From: Dickeya dianthicola NCPPB 453
GTDB lineage: Bacteria; Pseudomonadota; Gammaproteobacteria; Enterobacterales; Enterobacteriaceae
DNA length: 64,000 bases
Assembly (NCBI RefSeq): GCF_000365305.1
Contig: NZ_CM001841.1
Location: 4,588,957-4,652,956, forward strand
Direction of reading: 5' to 3'
Part shown: one piece after another, positions 22,627 to 31,849 of the stretch
How positions within the stretch are numbered: position 1 is the stretch's first letter
Layout of the letters: every line of letters starts with the position of its first letter
Translations under genes and position numbers: made by a program
The notes under the pieces: generated by a model
What the model was told of the DNA's origin: nothing
Database searches by the model: none
Seen by the model: only the letters and a program-made list of their open reading frames with translations

Positions 22627-22674
22627 GTTAATGTGTTTTTGGGGCAAGCTGTTAATGTGTTTTTTGGGCAAACA
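22627..22674. repeat. 24 bp near-tandem duplication covering the pstA 3' end
   Basis: GTTAATGTGTTTTTGGGGCA (22627-22650 with four more bases) is repeated as GTTAATGTGTTTTTTGGGCA from 22651. The right copy contains the pstA stop codon and last codons; the left copy is a second, now untranslated, version of the same gene end. Confidence 0.9.
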
Positions 22675-23539
22675 GCACGCGCGCCGCAATGTTCAGCAAC
22701 AGCACGCACAGGGTGATCAGCAGTACCCCTGCCCACGCCAGCCCCTGCCACTCTTTGAACGGACTCATGGCGAACTTGAAGATGGTGACCGGCAGGTTGG
22801 CGATCGGATGCATCAGGTCCGTGCTCCAGAACTGGTTCGACAGCGAGGTAAACAGCAACGGCGCCGTTTCCCCGGCGATACGCGCCACCGCCAGCAATAC
22901 CCCGGTGATGATGCCGGACACCGACGCCTTCAGGGTAATCGCCGAGATCATCTTCCATTTCGGCGTACCCAGCGCGTAAGCCGCTTCACGCAGGCTGTCC
23001 GGCACCAGCTTCAGCATGTTCTCGGTGGTGCGAATCACGATAGGCACCTGCAACAGCGCCAACGCAATCACCCCTGCCCAGCCGGAAAAGTGCTCCATTT
23101 TAGCCACCACCAGCGTATAAACGAACAGCCCCACCACAATCGACGGCGCCGACAACAGAATGTCGTTGATAAAGCGGATCACTTCGGCGATCAGCGACTT
23201 GCGGCCGTATTCCGCCAGATAGACGCCCGCCAGAATCCCCAACGGCGTGCCAAACAGCGTCGCCCACAGGATCAGCAAGCCGCTGCCGACGATCGCATTA
23301 GCCAGACCACCGCCGGCCGTATTCGGCGGCGGCGTCATTTCGGTAAACAGCGACAGCGACATGCCGTCGATGCCCTTGGTCACGGTGGACATTAAAATCC
23401 ACACCAGCCAGAACAGGCCGAACGCCATCGTCAGCATCGACATGCACAGCGCGATACGGTTTTTCTGACGGCGCCAGGCCTGCCTCTTGCGACGGGTTTC
23501 CAGCGAGTCAGAACGATTTTCAATGCCAATGCTCGCCAT
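22652..23539 (-). CDS. pstA: Phosphate ABC transporter permease PstA
   Basis: PstA and PstC form the phosphate channel in the inner membrane. This 295-residue protein has six membrane segments and the typical [18 protein letters not shown] and [18 protein letters not shown] (EAA loop) sequences. Its start overlaps the pstC stop by one base. The end (VLFAQKTH) lies within a 24 bp duplication, so the stop position may differ from related species. Confidence 0.96.
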   Translation of the reverse strand: MASIGIENRSDSLETRRKRQAWRRQKNRIALCMSMLTMAFGLFWLVWILMSTVTKGIDGMSLSLFTEMTPPPNTAGGGLANAIVGSGLLILWATLFGTPLGILAGVYLAEYGRKSLIAEVIRFINDILLSAPSIVVGLFVYTLVVAKMEHFSGWAGVIALALLQVPIVIRTTENMLKLVPDSLREAAYALGTPKWKMISAITLKASVSGIITGVLLAVARIAGETAPLLFTSLSNQFWSTDLMHPIANLPVTIFKFAMSPFKEWQGLAWAGVLLITLCVLLLNIAARVLFAQKTH

Positions 23540-24498
23540 CAGCGCGCTCCTTCGTTTTTCGCCAGACGCATGATCATCAGCTTCGAACAGGCCAGCACGA
23601 TAAAGGTAATCACAAACAAGATCAGCCCCAGTTCCATCAGCGCGGCGGTATGCAGCCCGGTATCGGCTTCGGCGAATTCGTTAGCCAGCGCGGAGGTGAT
23701 GCTGTTGCCCGGCATATAGAGCGAGAGGCTGTCGAGTTGGTAGGTGTTGCCGATGATGAACGTCACCGCCATCGTTTCGCCCAACGCACGGCCGAGCCCC
23801 AGCATGACGCCGCCAATCACGCCGTTTTTGGTGAACGGCAGCACGATGTGCCAGATAACTTCCCAGGTAGTGCAGCCGATGCCGTAAGCCGATTCTTTCA
23901 TCATCACCGGCGTCTGTTCGAACACATCACGCATCACCGCCGCAATGTAAGGAATTATCATGATGGCCAGAATCACCCCGGCGGCCAGAATGCCGATGCC
24001 GAACGCCGGCCCGGAGAACAGGGTGCCGACCAGCGGGATACTGGAGAACACGTTGCCCACCGGCTGCTGGAAATACCTGGCGAACAACGGGGCGAACACA
24101 AACAGCCCCCACATGCCGTAAACGATACTCGGGATCGCGGCCAGCAGTTCAATCGCCACACCCAGCGGACGTTTCAGCCAGCCCGGCGCCAGTTCCGTCA
24201 GGAACAGCGCGATACCGAAACTAATCGGAATGGCGATGATCAGCGCAATCAGCGAGGTCACGATGGTGCCGTAAATCGGTACCAGCGCGCCGAATTGCCC
24301 GGCTGGCGCATCCCACTCCTTGGTCCACAGGAAGGAAAAACCAAACGTTTTAATGCTTGGCCAGGAGGCAAAAATCAGGGAAACGATAATTCCGCCCAGC
24401 AGCAGCAACGTCAACAGGGCCGCCAGCCTGACCAGCGCCCCGAAGAGAATGTCGCCCTGTTTTCCCGGAGGTGTAATGGTTGGCTTGTGTTCAGCCAT
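23539..24498 (-). CDS. pstC: Phosphate ABC transporter permease PstC
   Basis: The 319-residue partner of PstA has six membrane segments; [20 protein letters not shown] is the EAA loop that contacts PstB, and [17 protein letters not shown] is a family signature. It follows pstS after a 170 bp gap that contains a stem-loop and a 17 bp tandem duplication. Confidence 0.96.
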   Translation of the reverse strand: MAEHKPTITPPGKQGDILFGALVRLAALLTLLLLGGIIVSLIFASWPSIKTFGFSFLWTKEWDAPAGQFGALVPIYGTIVTSLIALIIAIPISFGIALFLTELAPGWLKRPLGVAIELLAAIPSIVYGMWGLFVFAPLFARYFQQPVGNVFSSIPLVGTLFSGPAFGIGILAAGVILAIMIIPYIAAVMRDVFEQTPVMMKESAYGIGCTTWEVIWHIVLPFTKNGVIGGVMLGLGRALGETMAVTFIIGNTYQLDSLSLYMPGNSITSALANEFAEADTGLHTAALMELGLILFVITFIVLACSKLMIMRLAKNEGAR

Positions 24499-24510
24499 AC
24501 GTCTCTCTTC

Positions 24511-24544
24511 TTTCAGATAACTGCGTTTTTCAGATAACTGCGTC
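24511..24544. repeat. 17 bp tandem duplication upstream of pstC
   Basis: TTTCAGATAACTGCGTT is followed immediately by TTTCAGATAACTGCGTC (16 of 17 identical), twelve bases before the pstC start codon, in the leader between pstS and pstC. Confidence 0.9.
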
Positions 24545-24599
24545 TTTAATCAGGTCATTGGAGGAAAACCTAATGAAGGAGGAAACCCCAATGAATGTC

Positions 24600-24635
24600 A
24601 GAGGTGGATACCCCGTTTCCGGTTTATCCACCTCT
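24600..24635 (-). terminator. Stem-loop between pstS and pstC
   Basis: Perfect 11 bp stem AGAGGTGGATA / TATCCACCTCT with a 14-base loop, 34 bases past the pstS stop. Such hairpins let pstS be expressed above the downstream transporter genes. Confidence 0.65.
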
Positions 24636-24668
24636 CGGTAATTACATCGCTGATACTGTTAACCGCAA

Positions 24669-25709
24669 TCAGTACAGCGCTTTACCGCTGCTGTCTTTGA
24701 TCTGGGTTTTCCATGCCGCACGCACCTGCGCCACAACGTCTTTCGGCAGGGTGGCGTAATCCAGCGCTTTCGCCTGATCGCCGCCCTTGTTGTAGGCCCA
24801 GTCAAAGAACTTCAGCACTTCTCTGCCTTGCTCCGGCTTGCTCTGCTCTTTGTGAACCAGAATGAAGGTGGTAGAGGTGATCGGCCATACGTCGGCGCCT
24901 TTCTGGTCAGTCAGGTCCTGCGCGAAGGATTTGCTCCAGTCCACCCCTTTAGCGGCGTTGCTGAAAGACCCTTCCGTCGGGCTGACGGCCTTACCGTCGG
25001 CAGAAATCAGCTTGGTGTAAACCAGGCTATTCTGTTTGGCGTACGCGTACTCAACGTAACCGATAGACCCCGGCAGACGCTGAACGAACGCCGCGATACC
25101 GTCGTTGCCTTTACCGCCCAGACCGGTCGGCCAGTTTACGGTGTTGCCCGCGCCAATCTTCTCTTTCCACTCGCTGTTCACTTTAGCCAGATAGCTGGTG
25201 AACACGTAGGACGTACCGGAACCGTCGGCACGACGTACCACGGCGATATCCTGATCCGGCAGTTTCACGCCCGGGTTCAGTTTGACGATGGCTGCGTCGT
25301 TCCATTTCTTGATTTTGCCCAGGTAGATGTCACCCAGCGTTTTGCCATCCAGCGTCAGTTCACCGGTTTTCACACCCGGCACGTTAACCGCCAGTACGAT
25401 ACCGCCAATCACGGTTGGGAACTGGAACAGGCCTTCCTGAGCCAACTTGTCATCCGCCAGCGGCGCATCGGAGGCGCCGAAATCCACGGTTTTGGCGATA
25501 ATTTGCTTCACGCCGCCCGAAGAACCGATGCCCTGATAGTTAACTTTGTTGCCGGTTTCTTTTTCGTAAGAATCAGCCCACTTTGCATAAACCGGAGCGG
25601 GGAACGTCGCACCTGCACCAGTGAGGTTTGCCGCGGCGAAAGCAGAAATCGCCGTCAGAGAAAAACTTGCAGCAACGATACTGGCAACAGTGGTACGCAT
25701 AAGTTTCAT
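24669..25709 (-). CDS. pstS: Periplasmic phosphate-binding protein PstS
   Basis: PstS captures phosphate for the Pst transporter. The 346-residue precursor has a signal peptide (cleavage after about residue 25, FAAA) and the binding-site segments [37 protein letters not shown] and [12 protein letters not shown]. Length equals the E. coli protein. First gene of the operon, preceded by Pho boxes. Confidence 0.97.
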   Translation of the reverse strand: MKLMRTTVASIVAASFSLTAISAFAAANLTGAGATFPAPVYAKWADSYEKETGNKVNYQGIGSSGGVKQIIAKTVDFGASDAPLADDKLAQEGLFQFPTVIGGIVLAVNVPGVKTGELTLDGKTLGDIYLGKIKKWNDAAIVKLNPGVKLPDQDIAVVRRADGSGTSYVFTSYLAKVNSEWKEKIGAGNTVNWPTGLGGKGNDGIAAFVQRLPGSIGYVEYAYAKQNSLVYTKLISADGKAVSPTEGSFSNAAKGVDWSKSFAQDLTDQKGADVWPITSTTFILVHKEQSKPEQGREVLKFFDWAYNKGGDQAKALDYATLPKDVVAQVRAAWKTQIKDSSGKALY

Positions 25710-25799
25710 AATCCCTCCTGTGGGATACGTAGACGTGTAGACCCGGAGCTATTGTTTAATCAGAGTGTAGTTTGCTGGTGGAGAAAATAGGTCAATTCG

Positions 25800-25839
25800 G
25801 TGACAGTAAAATGTACGCAATATGACAGTTGTGTGACAG
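25800..25839 (-). promoter_or_regulatory. Pho boxes upstream of pstS
   Basis: On the minus strand CTGTCACACAACTGTCAT (25822-25839) is a full 18 bp Pho box: two CTGTCA half-sites with an 11-base period. A third half-site CTGTCAC lies at 25800-25806. PhoB binding here would activate pst under phosphate starvation, as known in E. coli. Confidence 0.85.
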
Positions 25840-26013
25840 GTGAGTCAGAACTGGGTATGCCTGCCTGGCAGAGGCAAGCATTTATTTAACAATCTATACA
25901 ATACTTTCAACGATATACTTCTATGAATCCCCAGTTCCGGTAAAATCGCTTGTCACACATGCTATTTAGACCTTGAATATGTCCGTCTCTGACCAAAGGA
26001 GTGAAGCACAGTC

Positions 26014-26430
26014 ATGGCAACCGACTTTGAAGATGCTTGTGAACGCCACTGGCAAGATGCAGAAATCCTGTTTCATCTGGGACGCTGGGCCAATGCCGAT
26101 CATCTTTATGGCTTCTCGGCAGAGAGCGGGTTAAAAAAGTTGATGCAGGAGTTTGGTATGCCCTTTGACACGAATAGGGACATGCCCAGTGAACGCCACG
26201 ACCAAAAGCATATTGATGCTATTTGGTCACGTTACGATGCATACCGTAGTGGCCGCTACCCTGGCGCTGAGTATCTTTTATCTTCACTAAATCCTTTCGA
26301 TAACTGGAAAGCGTCGCAACGTTATAGCAACCAGCAACAGTTCACACAAATTGTGGCGGAAAAACATCGCAACGGAGCCAGACAAGTCCAAAATATACTT
26401 AAACAAGCTAAAACGGACGGCGCGATATGA
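26014..26430 (+). CDS. HEPN-like small protein, first gene of a three-gene cassette
   Basis: A 138-residue, mostly helical protein. Residues 8-46 (ERHWQDAEILFHLGRWANAD followed by HLYGFSAESGLKKLM) have the pattern of HEPN-domain proteins, which often act as RNases or partner-binding modules in conflict systems. Arg61-His66 in ERHDQKH fits the HEPN Rx4-6H catalytic motif, with a polar residue after the Arg. I do not recognise a named family. GGAG lies 12 bases before the ATG, longer than usual. It overlaps the next gene by four bases. The cassette has base composition and codon use that look less GC-rich than the flanking core genes, suggesting acquisition. Confidence 0.7.
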   Translation: MATDFEDACERHWQDAEILFHLGRWANADHLYGFSAESGLKKLMQEFGMPFDTNRDMPSERHDQKHIDAIWSRYDAYRSGRYPGAEYLLSSLNPFDNWKASQRYSNQQQFTQIVAEKHRNGARQVQNILKQAKTDGAI

Positions 26431-27740
26431 AAACCTTCGACCAGCTTTTGCCTACTATTGAAGGCATTCTTAAACCTCACACTGATCTTATCAGTCAGAT
26501 TGAACCCGTGGCGATCAACCGAGATCTGAACGGTAAAGTCAGGTTAATCGTTTCCGAATCGATTCAGAACAATCCCGAACATCAGGCTGCGATTGACACG
26601 ATTGCCGCACAATTTTCAACTGAACTGTCGCCTCACAGCTTTGCACCAGATAACTCCGTCTTATACGAATCCAATGTCGAATCGGTTTATCAACGCGCAG
26701 CCCATTTTGCGCTTGCCGATATTCCCGGCGTCTATGTGGTTGACAGACTAGCGACGGAAAGCCGCTGGGATATGATCACCCCAGAATCTGAAGGCGCCAG
26801 TCGCATTGTCTTTTTTTCTATCAAAGGCGGCGTTGGCCGCTCAACCGCGATGGCGGCTTGCGCATGGGCGCTGGCGCAAGCCGGTAAAAAAGTCATGGTG
26901 CTTGATTTGGATCTTGAGTCTCCGGGCTTATCTACCGCCTTGCTACCGCAAGACCGCCGCCCGACTTATGGCATCGCCGACTGGCTGGTGGAAGATCTGG
27001 TCGATAATGGCAACAGCCTGCTTGATGACATGATCGCCACCAGTACGCTATCCCATGACGGCGACATTTACGTGATACCCGCGCATGGCAAAAACCCGGG
27101 AGAATATATCGCCAAGCTGGGTAGGGTCTGGATGCCCAAAATAGACAGTAACGGAAACCGGGAAAGCTGGTCTCACCGACTCAATCGCCTGATTGATCAG
27201 TTGGAAGCAAGGATTAAACCTGATGTGATTTTGATTGATTCACGCTCAGGAATAGATGAGGTCGCCTCCAGTTGTGTTACCGATATCGGCGCCAATACCG
27301 TGTTGTTGTTTACACTGGATGGCGAGCAAACCTGGTCAGGATATCGGGTGTTATTTGAATACTGGAACCGATCAGGCAAAGCCGCTGATATCCGTGAGCG
27401 TTTGCAACTTATCGGTGCCATGATTCCTGATGATGAACGACGCGAGAGCTACTTTTCCGGGTTGTGTGAAAACGCTTACGAACTGTTTTCCTCCACACTT
27501 TATGACGAAGTACCACCGGGTGAAACAGTGGAGAATCTGTTCAGCTTCGAGATGAACGACGAAGCAGCACCACACTATCCGTGGGCGATTCGCTGGAACA
27601 GAGGATTCTCCGCGCTAACGTCGCTACATTCCCGATTTGCGCAAAACACGATAGACTCCGCCGAAGTTCAGTCAATTTTCGGCACGTTAATTGAGGGTGT
27701 TCAAGGTTTAACCAATCATCCCGGAGAGCATGATGAGTAG
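26427..27740 (+). CDS. ParA/MinD-like ATPase with a KGGVGR Walker A, second cassette gene
   Basis: A 437-residue protein with an N-terminal ~125-residue domain I cannot identify, then a SIMIBI-class ATPase. The deviant Walker A is KGGVGRST at 133-140: the signature first Lys is kept but the usual second Lys is Arg. LDLDLESPG (159-167) is the Walker A' strand and VILIDSRSG (267-275) the Walker B. No membrane segment or DNA-binding motif is evident. Such KGGVGR variants occur in predicted NTP-dependent conflict systems. ATGA overlap upstream and an 11-base overlap downstream make one translationally coupled unit. It is not a plasmid partition ParA: no parB or parS follows. Confidence 0.75.
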   Translation: MKTFDQLLPTIEGILKPHTDLISQIEPVAINRDLNGKVRLIVSESIQNNPEHQAAIDTIAAQFSTELSPHSFAPDNSVLYESNVESVYQRAAHFALADIPGVYVVDRLATESRWDMITPESEGASRIVFFSIKGGVGRSTAMAACAWALAQAGKKVMVLDLDLESPGLSTALLPQDRRPTYGIADWLVEDLVDNGNSLLDDMIATSTLSHDGDIYVIPAHGKNPGEYIAKLGRVWMPKIDSNGNRESWSHRLNRLIDQLEARIKPDVILIDSRSGIDEVASSCVTDIGANTVLLFTLDGEQTWSGYRVLFEYWNRSGKAADIRERLQLIGAMIPDDERRESYFSGLCENAYELFSSTLYDEVPPGETVENLFSFEMNDEAAPHYPWAIRWNRGFSALTSLHSRFAQNTIDSAEVQSIFGTLIEGVQGLTNHPGEHDE

Positions 27741-29169
27741 CGCAGAAAATATCCGTCGAGCCATTTATGAAACCTTACCTGCGGATACCTCATACAGCGG
27801 GTCTGCGCCGCCATTAAAACACCTCTACATTCCGCCTGCGCATTTAAAAGCACTAAGGCCGGAAAGTTTACTGGTGGTGGGCACACGTGGAGTCGGGAAA
27901 TCTGTTTGGACGGCAGCGCTTGGCGATCCTGCTTTGCGTAAAGTGCTAGGTTCATCAATTCCACAATTGGATATTACAGACATTCATATCGGATTTTCAG
28001 AGCGGCCACAGAATGACGCGTATCCAGACTCAGATACATTTTCTCAATTGGTAGAGAGCTTTGATGCCTATGATATCTGGCGCACGATTGTCATATCAGG
28101 CATCGGCAAACTAACCCAGCAGCCACTGTTGGCTCAACAGGCAAAGTGGTCAGAAAAAATATCTTGGGTACAGCGAAATCCGGAAAATATTGCAGCAGCC
28201 ATATCTCAGGCCAATCAATCGTTAGAGGGAAACGGTCGCTACGCCCTGATTTTGTTTGACGCACTCGACAGACTCAGTACCGATTGGTCGGTAATGGATA
28301 ATATCGTGCGTGGTCTATTACGGGTTGTCTTGTGGCTAAAACCATACAGCCGTCTTACCGCCAAAGTCTTTTTACGCGAAGACCAACTGGAAAGAACCGT
28401 TACCGATTTTCCTGATGCCTCCAAGTTGCTTGCCACCAAAGCTGAACTATCCTGGGCAAGGCATGACTTGCATGGCCTGCTATGGCAATACCTGATTAAT
28501 GGTGAAACATCACATGGTGACGTGCTGCGCGAGTGCTATAACCGAACCTTGAATAGACCTCCTGAGCATTCCGATTCCCGTTTTGTGCCGCATGATGATG
28601 TAAAGCGTGAAACGCCATCACAAAGAGAATTGTTTGGAGCGCTAGCCGGGCCGTGGATGGGCAAGGATCGTCGTCGTGGTGTCCCTTATGTCTGGGCCGT
28701 TAGTCATCTGGCAGACGGAAAAGGGCGAACGTCTCCTCGATCATTTTTAGCTGCTATACGACAAGCAGCAGAAGACTCAATGGAGCGGTACCCGGATTAT
28801 ACCTACTCGTTGCACTATGAAAGTATTAAGCGTGGGGTTCAAAAGGCATCCGAAATCAGAGTCAGCGAACTGACTGAAGACTATCCGTGGGTAAACGAGT
28901 TCTTAACTCCCTTGAACGGGCTCAACGTCCCCATTGATTTCAGCGTAATACAACAGCGTTGGAATGAGGAGTTTTCTCAGGGACTGCCGGAAAATCCAAA
29001 CAAGTTACCTCCTCAGCATGCCCAGAAAGGCTGGCCGGGCCTAAAACTGGACTTGTTAAGAATAGGCGTATTTGAAGAACGCAACAGCGAGCGTATTGAT
29101 ATGCCCGATCTCTATCGTGTTGGCTTTGGGTTAGGCAGAAAAGGTGGGGTAAAACCACAGAAATCCTGA
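27730..29169 (+). CDS. STAND/KAP-like P-loop NTPase, third cassette gene
   Basis: A 479-residue protein with Walker A GTRGVGKS (51-58) and Walker B ALILFDALDRL (172-182), the latter typical of STAND or AAA-related signal-transducing ATPases; TAKVFLREDQLE near 218-229 may be a sensor strand. The C-terminal ~240 residues contain an apparent winged-helix-like end but no recognisable effector. It overlaps the preceding gene by 11 bases; ATG 27730 or 27733 are both usable, with GGAGAG just upstream. A strong terminator follows 19 bases on. Function unknown; a role as sensor or switch with the HEPN-like protein as effector is an inference from architecture. Confidence 0.7.
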   Translation: MMSSAENIRRAIYETLPADTSYSGSAPPLKHLYIPPAHLKALRPESLLVVGTRGVGKSVWTAALGDPALRKVLGSSIPQLDITDIHIGFSERPQNDAYPDSDTFSQLVESFDAYDIWRTIVISGIGKLTQQPLLAQQAKWSEKISWVQRNPENIAAAISQANQSLEGNGRYALILFDALDRLSTDWSVMDNIVRGLLRVVLWLKPYSRLTAKVFLREDQLERTVTDFPDASKLLATKAELSWARHDLHGLLWQYLINGETSHGDVLRECYNRTLNRPPEHSDSRFVPHDDVKRETPSQRELFGALAGPWMGKDRRRGVPYVWAVSHLADGKGRTSPRSFLAAIRQAAEDSMERYPDYTYSLHYESIKRGVQKASEIRVSELTEDYPWVNEFLTPLNGLNVPIDFSVIQQRWNEEFSQGLPENPNKLPPQHAQKGWPGLKLDLLRIGVFEERNSERIDMPDLYRVGFGLGRKGGVKPQKS

Positions 29170-29187
29170 CACTATCAGTATGTTTAT

Positions 29188-29229
29188 AAAAAAACCTCCT
29201 ACCTTTGTAAAAGTAGGGAGGTTTTTTTA
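29188..29229. terminator. Strong bidirectional terminator closing the three-gene cassette
   Basis: A run of seven A, the stem CCTCC-TAC / GTAG-GGAGG around a CTTTGTAAAA loop, then seven T. The A and T flanks extend the pairing and allow termination on both strands. Confidence 0.9.
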
Positions 29230-29479
29230 TTTAGTGCCCTTCCGGAAAACCGTATGAATCACCGAACACACTAAAATCAAAAAGTTTTTATATACAATTA
29301 CGATGAAAAAACCTGTTCTATACTCAGATATGTAGCTGAAAAAACAACACTCTAGCCAGGATCCGGCCCCTTCTACAGGATGTTTCCACTTTTATAACCG
29401 TGCTCGGTATTCGCGCTTTTCTGTTTCGCCACCAGGACACAATGTGCTGATTTTATTTATTTTTACAGGAACAGTGACA

Positions 29480-31795
29480 ATGAAAAAATATAACTCCGAT
29501 GAGCGGCGCGTCTCAAAGATTAATGAATATCATTTGCTCGATTTATACTTACAGCAATCCTTTCAAAACCAGGTCAGGTTATTTGCACACATACTGAATT
29601 TTCCGGCCGCGTTTATCTCGATTATCGATAACGATAAGCAGTGGCTGATTTTCAGCGAAGGCATCAATATCGAATGCACGGACCGGGAACTGGCGTTTTG
29701 CAACACGGTGATCTCCACCGCCACTACCCTGTATATTCCCGACACGTTGACGAACAACCCGTTTTGCGAACACCCGCTGGTTATCGGCGCCCCGCATATC
29801 CGCAGCTATTTTGGCATCCCTCTGGTGCTCGACAACGTTGTGGTCGGCACCCTGGCCGCCATCGATTATCAACCGCGTACACTGGATGACGCGGTACGCG
29901 AAACCGCCGCCTTCGTCGCCAGCACCATCGAATCCCTGTTCAGATTGCACAATGAACGGCTGCATCGGGAACAGGAAATCCGGCTGTTGAACAATTCTTC
30001 CGTGGTGCTCATCAACTGGCAGCAAGACAATATGCTGCACATTTCCTACATTTCCCCCAACGCGCAGCATGTTCTGGGCCTTACCGAAGAAGAGATCAAA
30101 CATAACAGCACGGTGATGGAGAACTATATCCACGCGGACGACTACGAAAACCTGCTGTTTACGCTGGATAACCATAAAAAAGGCGTGGCGAATCTGGAAT
30201 GCGAATACCGGTTTCTGTCGCCCGGAGGAAAAACCCTGTGGATTCGCCAGCTTTCCATCGCCAATTATCACCACAACGGCAAACTCAGCCATGTACAGGC
30301 GCTGTTGATTGATAACTCCCATCAAAAATACCTGCAAAAACTGCTGGTAGACACCAATACCCAGATGAGATTAGTGCTGGAGTCGTCCAGCCTCGGCACC
30401 TGGGACTGGGATCTCGGGCGGCACAGCATTCGCGTCAATAAACAGTGGTGCGAAATGACCGGCGTCACGCAGGACCAGTTCGACTCCTCGCTGGATTACT
30501 GGCAACAACTGATGCACCCGCTAGACCGGGAAAGAATGGTACTGGCGGCGGAATCCTGCATCACCGGTCAGGCAACCTTGATCAACGAACAATACCGGAT
30601 GCGCCACAATAAAGGTCACTGGATATGGATTGAAACCTACGGCAAGGTGGTGGAACACAACGAAAAAGGCAAACCCATTCGGGTCGCCGGCACCCATCGG
30701 GATATTACCGAAAAGAAAAATAAGGAATTACAGGAAGAGGCGGATAAACGCCTGCTGGAACTGATTAACCGGGCGCAGAAGATCTTTCTGGAAAAAACCG
30801 ATATTCAGGAAGCCTGCATGTCCATTTTTGACGACCTGCTTTCCATCTCTGAATCGGAGTTCGGTTTCATCGGTCAGGTCAGTGACCACGATGAGAAGAA
30901 AGCGCTGCACATCGTCGCCATTTCCAACGTCAGCTGGAACGGCGACAGCAAGAACTCTTACAATACCTTTTTGCAAAACAAACTAAACTTCACCAGCCTG
31001 GACAACCTGTTCGGGCATGTGGTGATCACCGGCAAGCCAGTGATCACCAACTCGCCGCGCACCCATACCGCCTCGCGCGGCGTGCCGACAGGCCACCCAA
31101 TCCTCCGTCAGTTCATGGGGTTACCTATCTATTTCCGCAATGAAGTGGTGGGGATGATCGGGCTGGGTAACCGCTTCGACGGTTACAATGAACGGCAGTT
31201 GCGCTTTCTCAGCCCGTTCGTCGACACGCTGGGCTCGCTGTTCTACGCGCTGGAAACCCAGCGAGCCCGAGAAGAACTGGAAGCAAAATTGCTGGAAATG
31301 GCCAACACCGATGCCCTGACCGGCATCCATAACCGGCGCTCCTACATTCTGGAAACGGAAAAATGCTATCGCAATCATGAGAAAAACACCGCGCTGGCGA
31401 TCATCGATATCGACTTCTTCAAGAAGGTTAACGACCAGTACGGTCATCACGTCGGAGACGTGGCAATTTGTCGTCTGGCGGAGATCATTACCGGCAAACT
31501 GCGTACCGACGACTTCGTCGCCCGACTGGGCGGTGAAGAATTCGGCCTGATCGTCCACAACGCCAATCTCGATAATGTCGATGCCATCATGAACGGGATT
31601 CGCACTGAAGTGGAAAACACCCTGTTCACGGTTGACGGCTATTCCTTCCATTTTACCGTCAGTATCGGCGCAACCTTTATCAAACACCGTAATGTTCAGA
31701 ACCTGAAGGACAGCTTCGAAAGCGACATGAAGCGAGCCGACGACGCACTGTACGAAGCCAAAAACGCCGGCCGTAATCGGGTGGTGTGGAAGTAA
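29480..31795 (+). CDS. GAF-PAS-PAS-GAF diguanylate cyclase
   Basis: A 771-residue cytoplasmic signalling protein. By sequence pattern: GAF (~25-155), PAS (~165-285), PAS/PAC (~305-425), a second GAF (~440-595) and a C-terminal GGDEF domain (~605-771). The active-site loop is RLGGEEFGLI with GGEEF at 684-688, and RTDD lies exactly five residues before it, which is the product-inhibition I-site. It should therefore make cyclic di-GMP. No EAL domain and no membrane segment. Start at 29480 (MKKYNSDERR) was preferred to 29444 because of AGGA upstream. It stands alone between the cassette and the convergent aryl polyene cluster. Confidence 0.88.
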   Translation: MKKYNSDERRVSKINEYHLLDLYLQQSFQNQVRLFAHILNFPAAFISIIDNDKQWLIFSEGINIECTDRELAFCNTVISTATTLYIPDTLTNNPFCEHPLVIGAPHIRSYFGIPLVLDNVVVGTLAAIDYQPRTLDDAVRETAAFVASTIESLFRLHNERLHREQEIRLLNNSSVVLINWQQDNMLHISYISPNAQHVLGLTEEEIKHNSTVMENYIHADDYENLLFTLDNHKKGVANLECEYRFLSPGGKTLWIRQLSIANYHHNGKLSHVQALLIDNSHQKYLQKLLVDTNTQMRLVLESSSLGTWDWDLGRHSIRVNKQWCEMTGVTQDQFDSSLDYWQQLMHPLDRERMVLAAESCITGQATLINEQYRMRHNKGHWIWIETYGKVVEHNEKGKPIRVAGTHRDITEKKNKELQEEADKRLLELINRAQKIFLEKTDIQEACMSIFDDLLSISESEFGFIGQVSDHDEKKALHIVAISNVSWNGDSKNSYNTFLQNKLNFTSLDNLFGHVVITGKPVITNSPRTHTASRGVPTGHPILRQFMGLPIYFRNEVVGMIGLGNRFDGYNERQLRFLSPFVDTLGSLFYALETQRAREELEAKLLEMANTDALTGIHNRRSYILETEKCYRNHEKNTALAIIDIDFFKKVNDQYGHHVGDVAICRLAEIITGKLRTDDFVARLGGEEFGLIVHNANLDNVDAIMNGIRTEVENTLFTVDGYSFHFTVSIGATFIKHRNVQNLKDSFESDMKRADDALYEAKNAGRNRVVWK

Positions 31796-31797
31796 TG

Positions 31798-31817
31798 GAA
31801 TAAAGCGGAATAAACAC
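31798..31817. repeat. 10 bp tandem duplication past the diguanylate cyclase stop
   Basis: GGAATAAAGC followed by GGAATAAACA, three bases after the stop codon; eight of ten bases match. Confidence 0.6.
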
Positions 31818-31818
31818 G

Positions 31819-31842
31819 GCCCCGTGTTGCTGAGCACGGGGC
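31819..31842. terminator. Hairpin between diguanylate cyclase gene and apeR
   Basis: Perfect 8 bp stem GCCCCGTG / CACGGGGC with an eight-base loop between two convergent genes; tails are not T-rich. Confidence 0.6.
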
Positions 31843-31849
31843 TGACACG

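Noticed and set aside
25710..26013. Integration site (tRNA or att repeat) for the three-gene cassette
   Set aside because: I looked for a tRNA end or direct repeats flanking the cassette at both sides and saw none; the region holds the Pho boxes and an AT-rich leader.
26427..27740. Plasmid-partition ParA
   Set aside because: The ATPase fold is similar, but there is no ParB-like gene or parS-like repeat and the Walker A is the KGGVGR variant.
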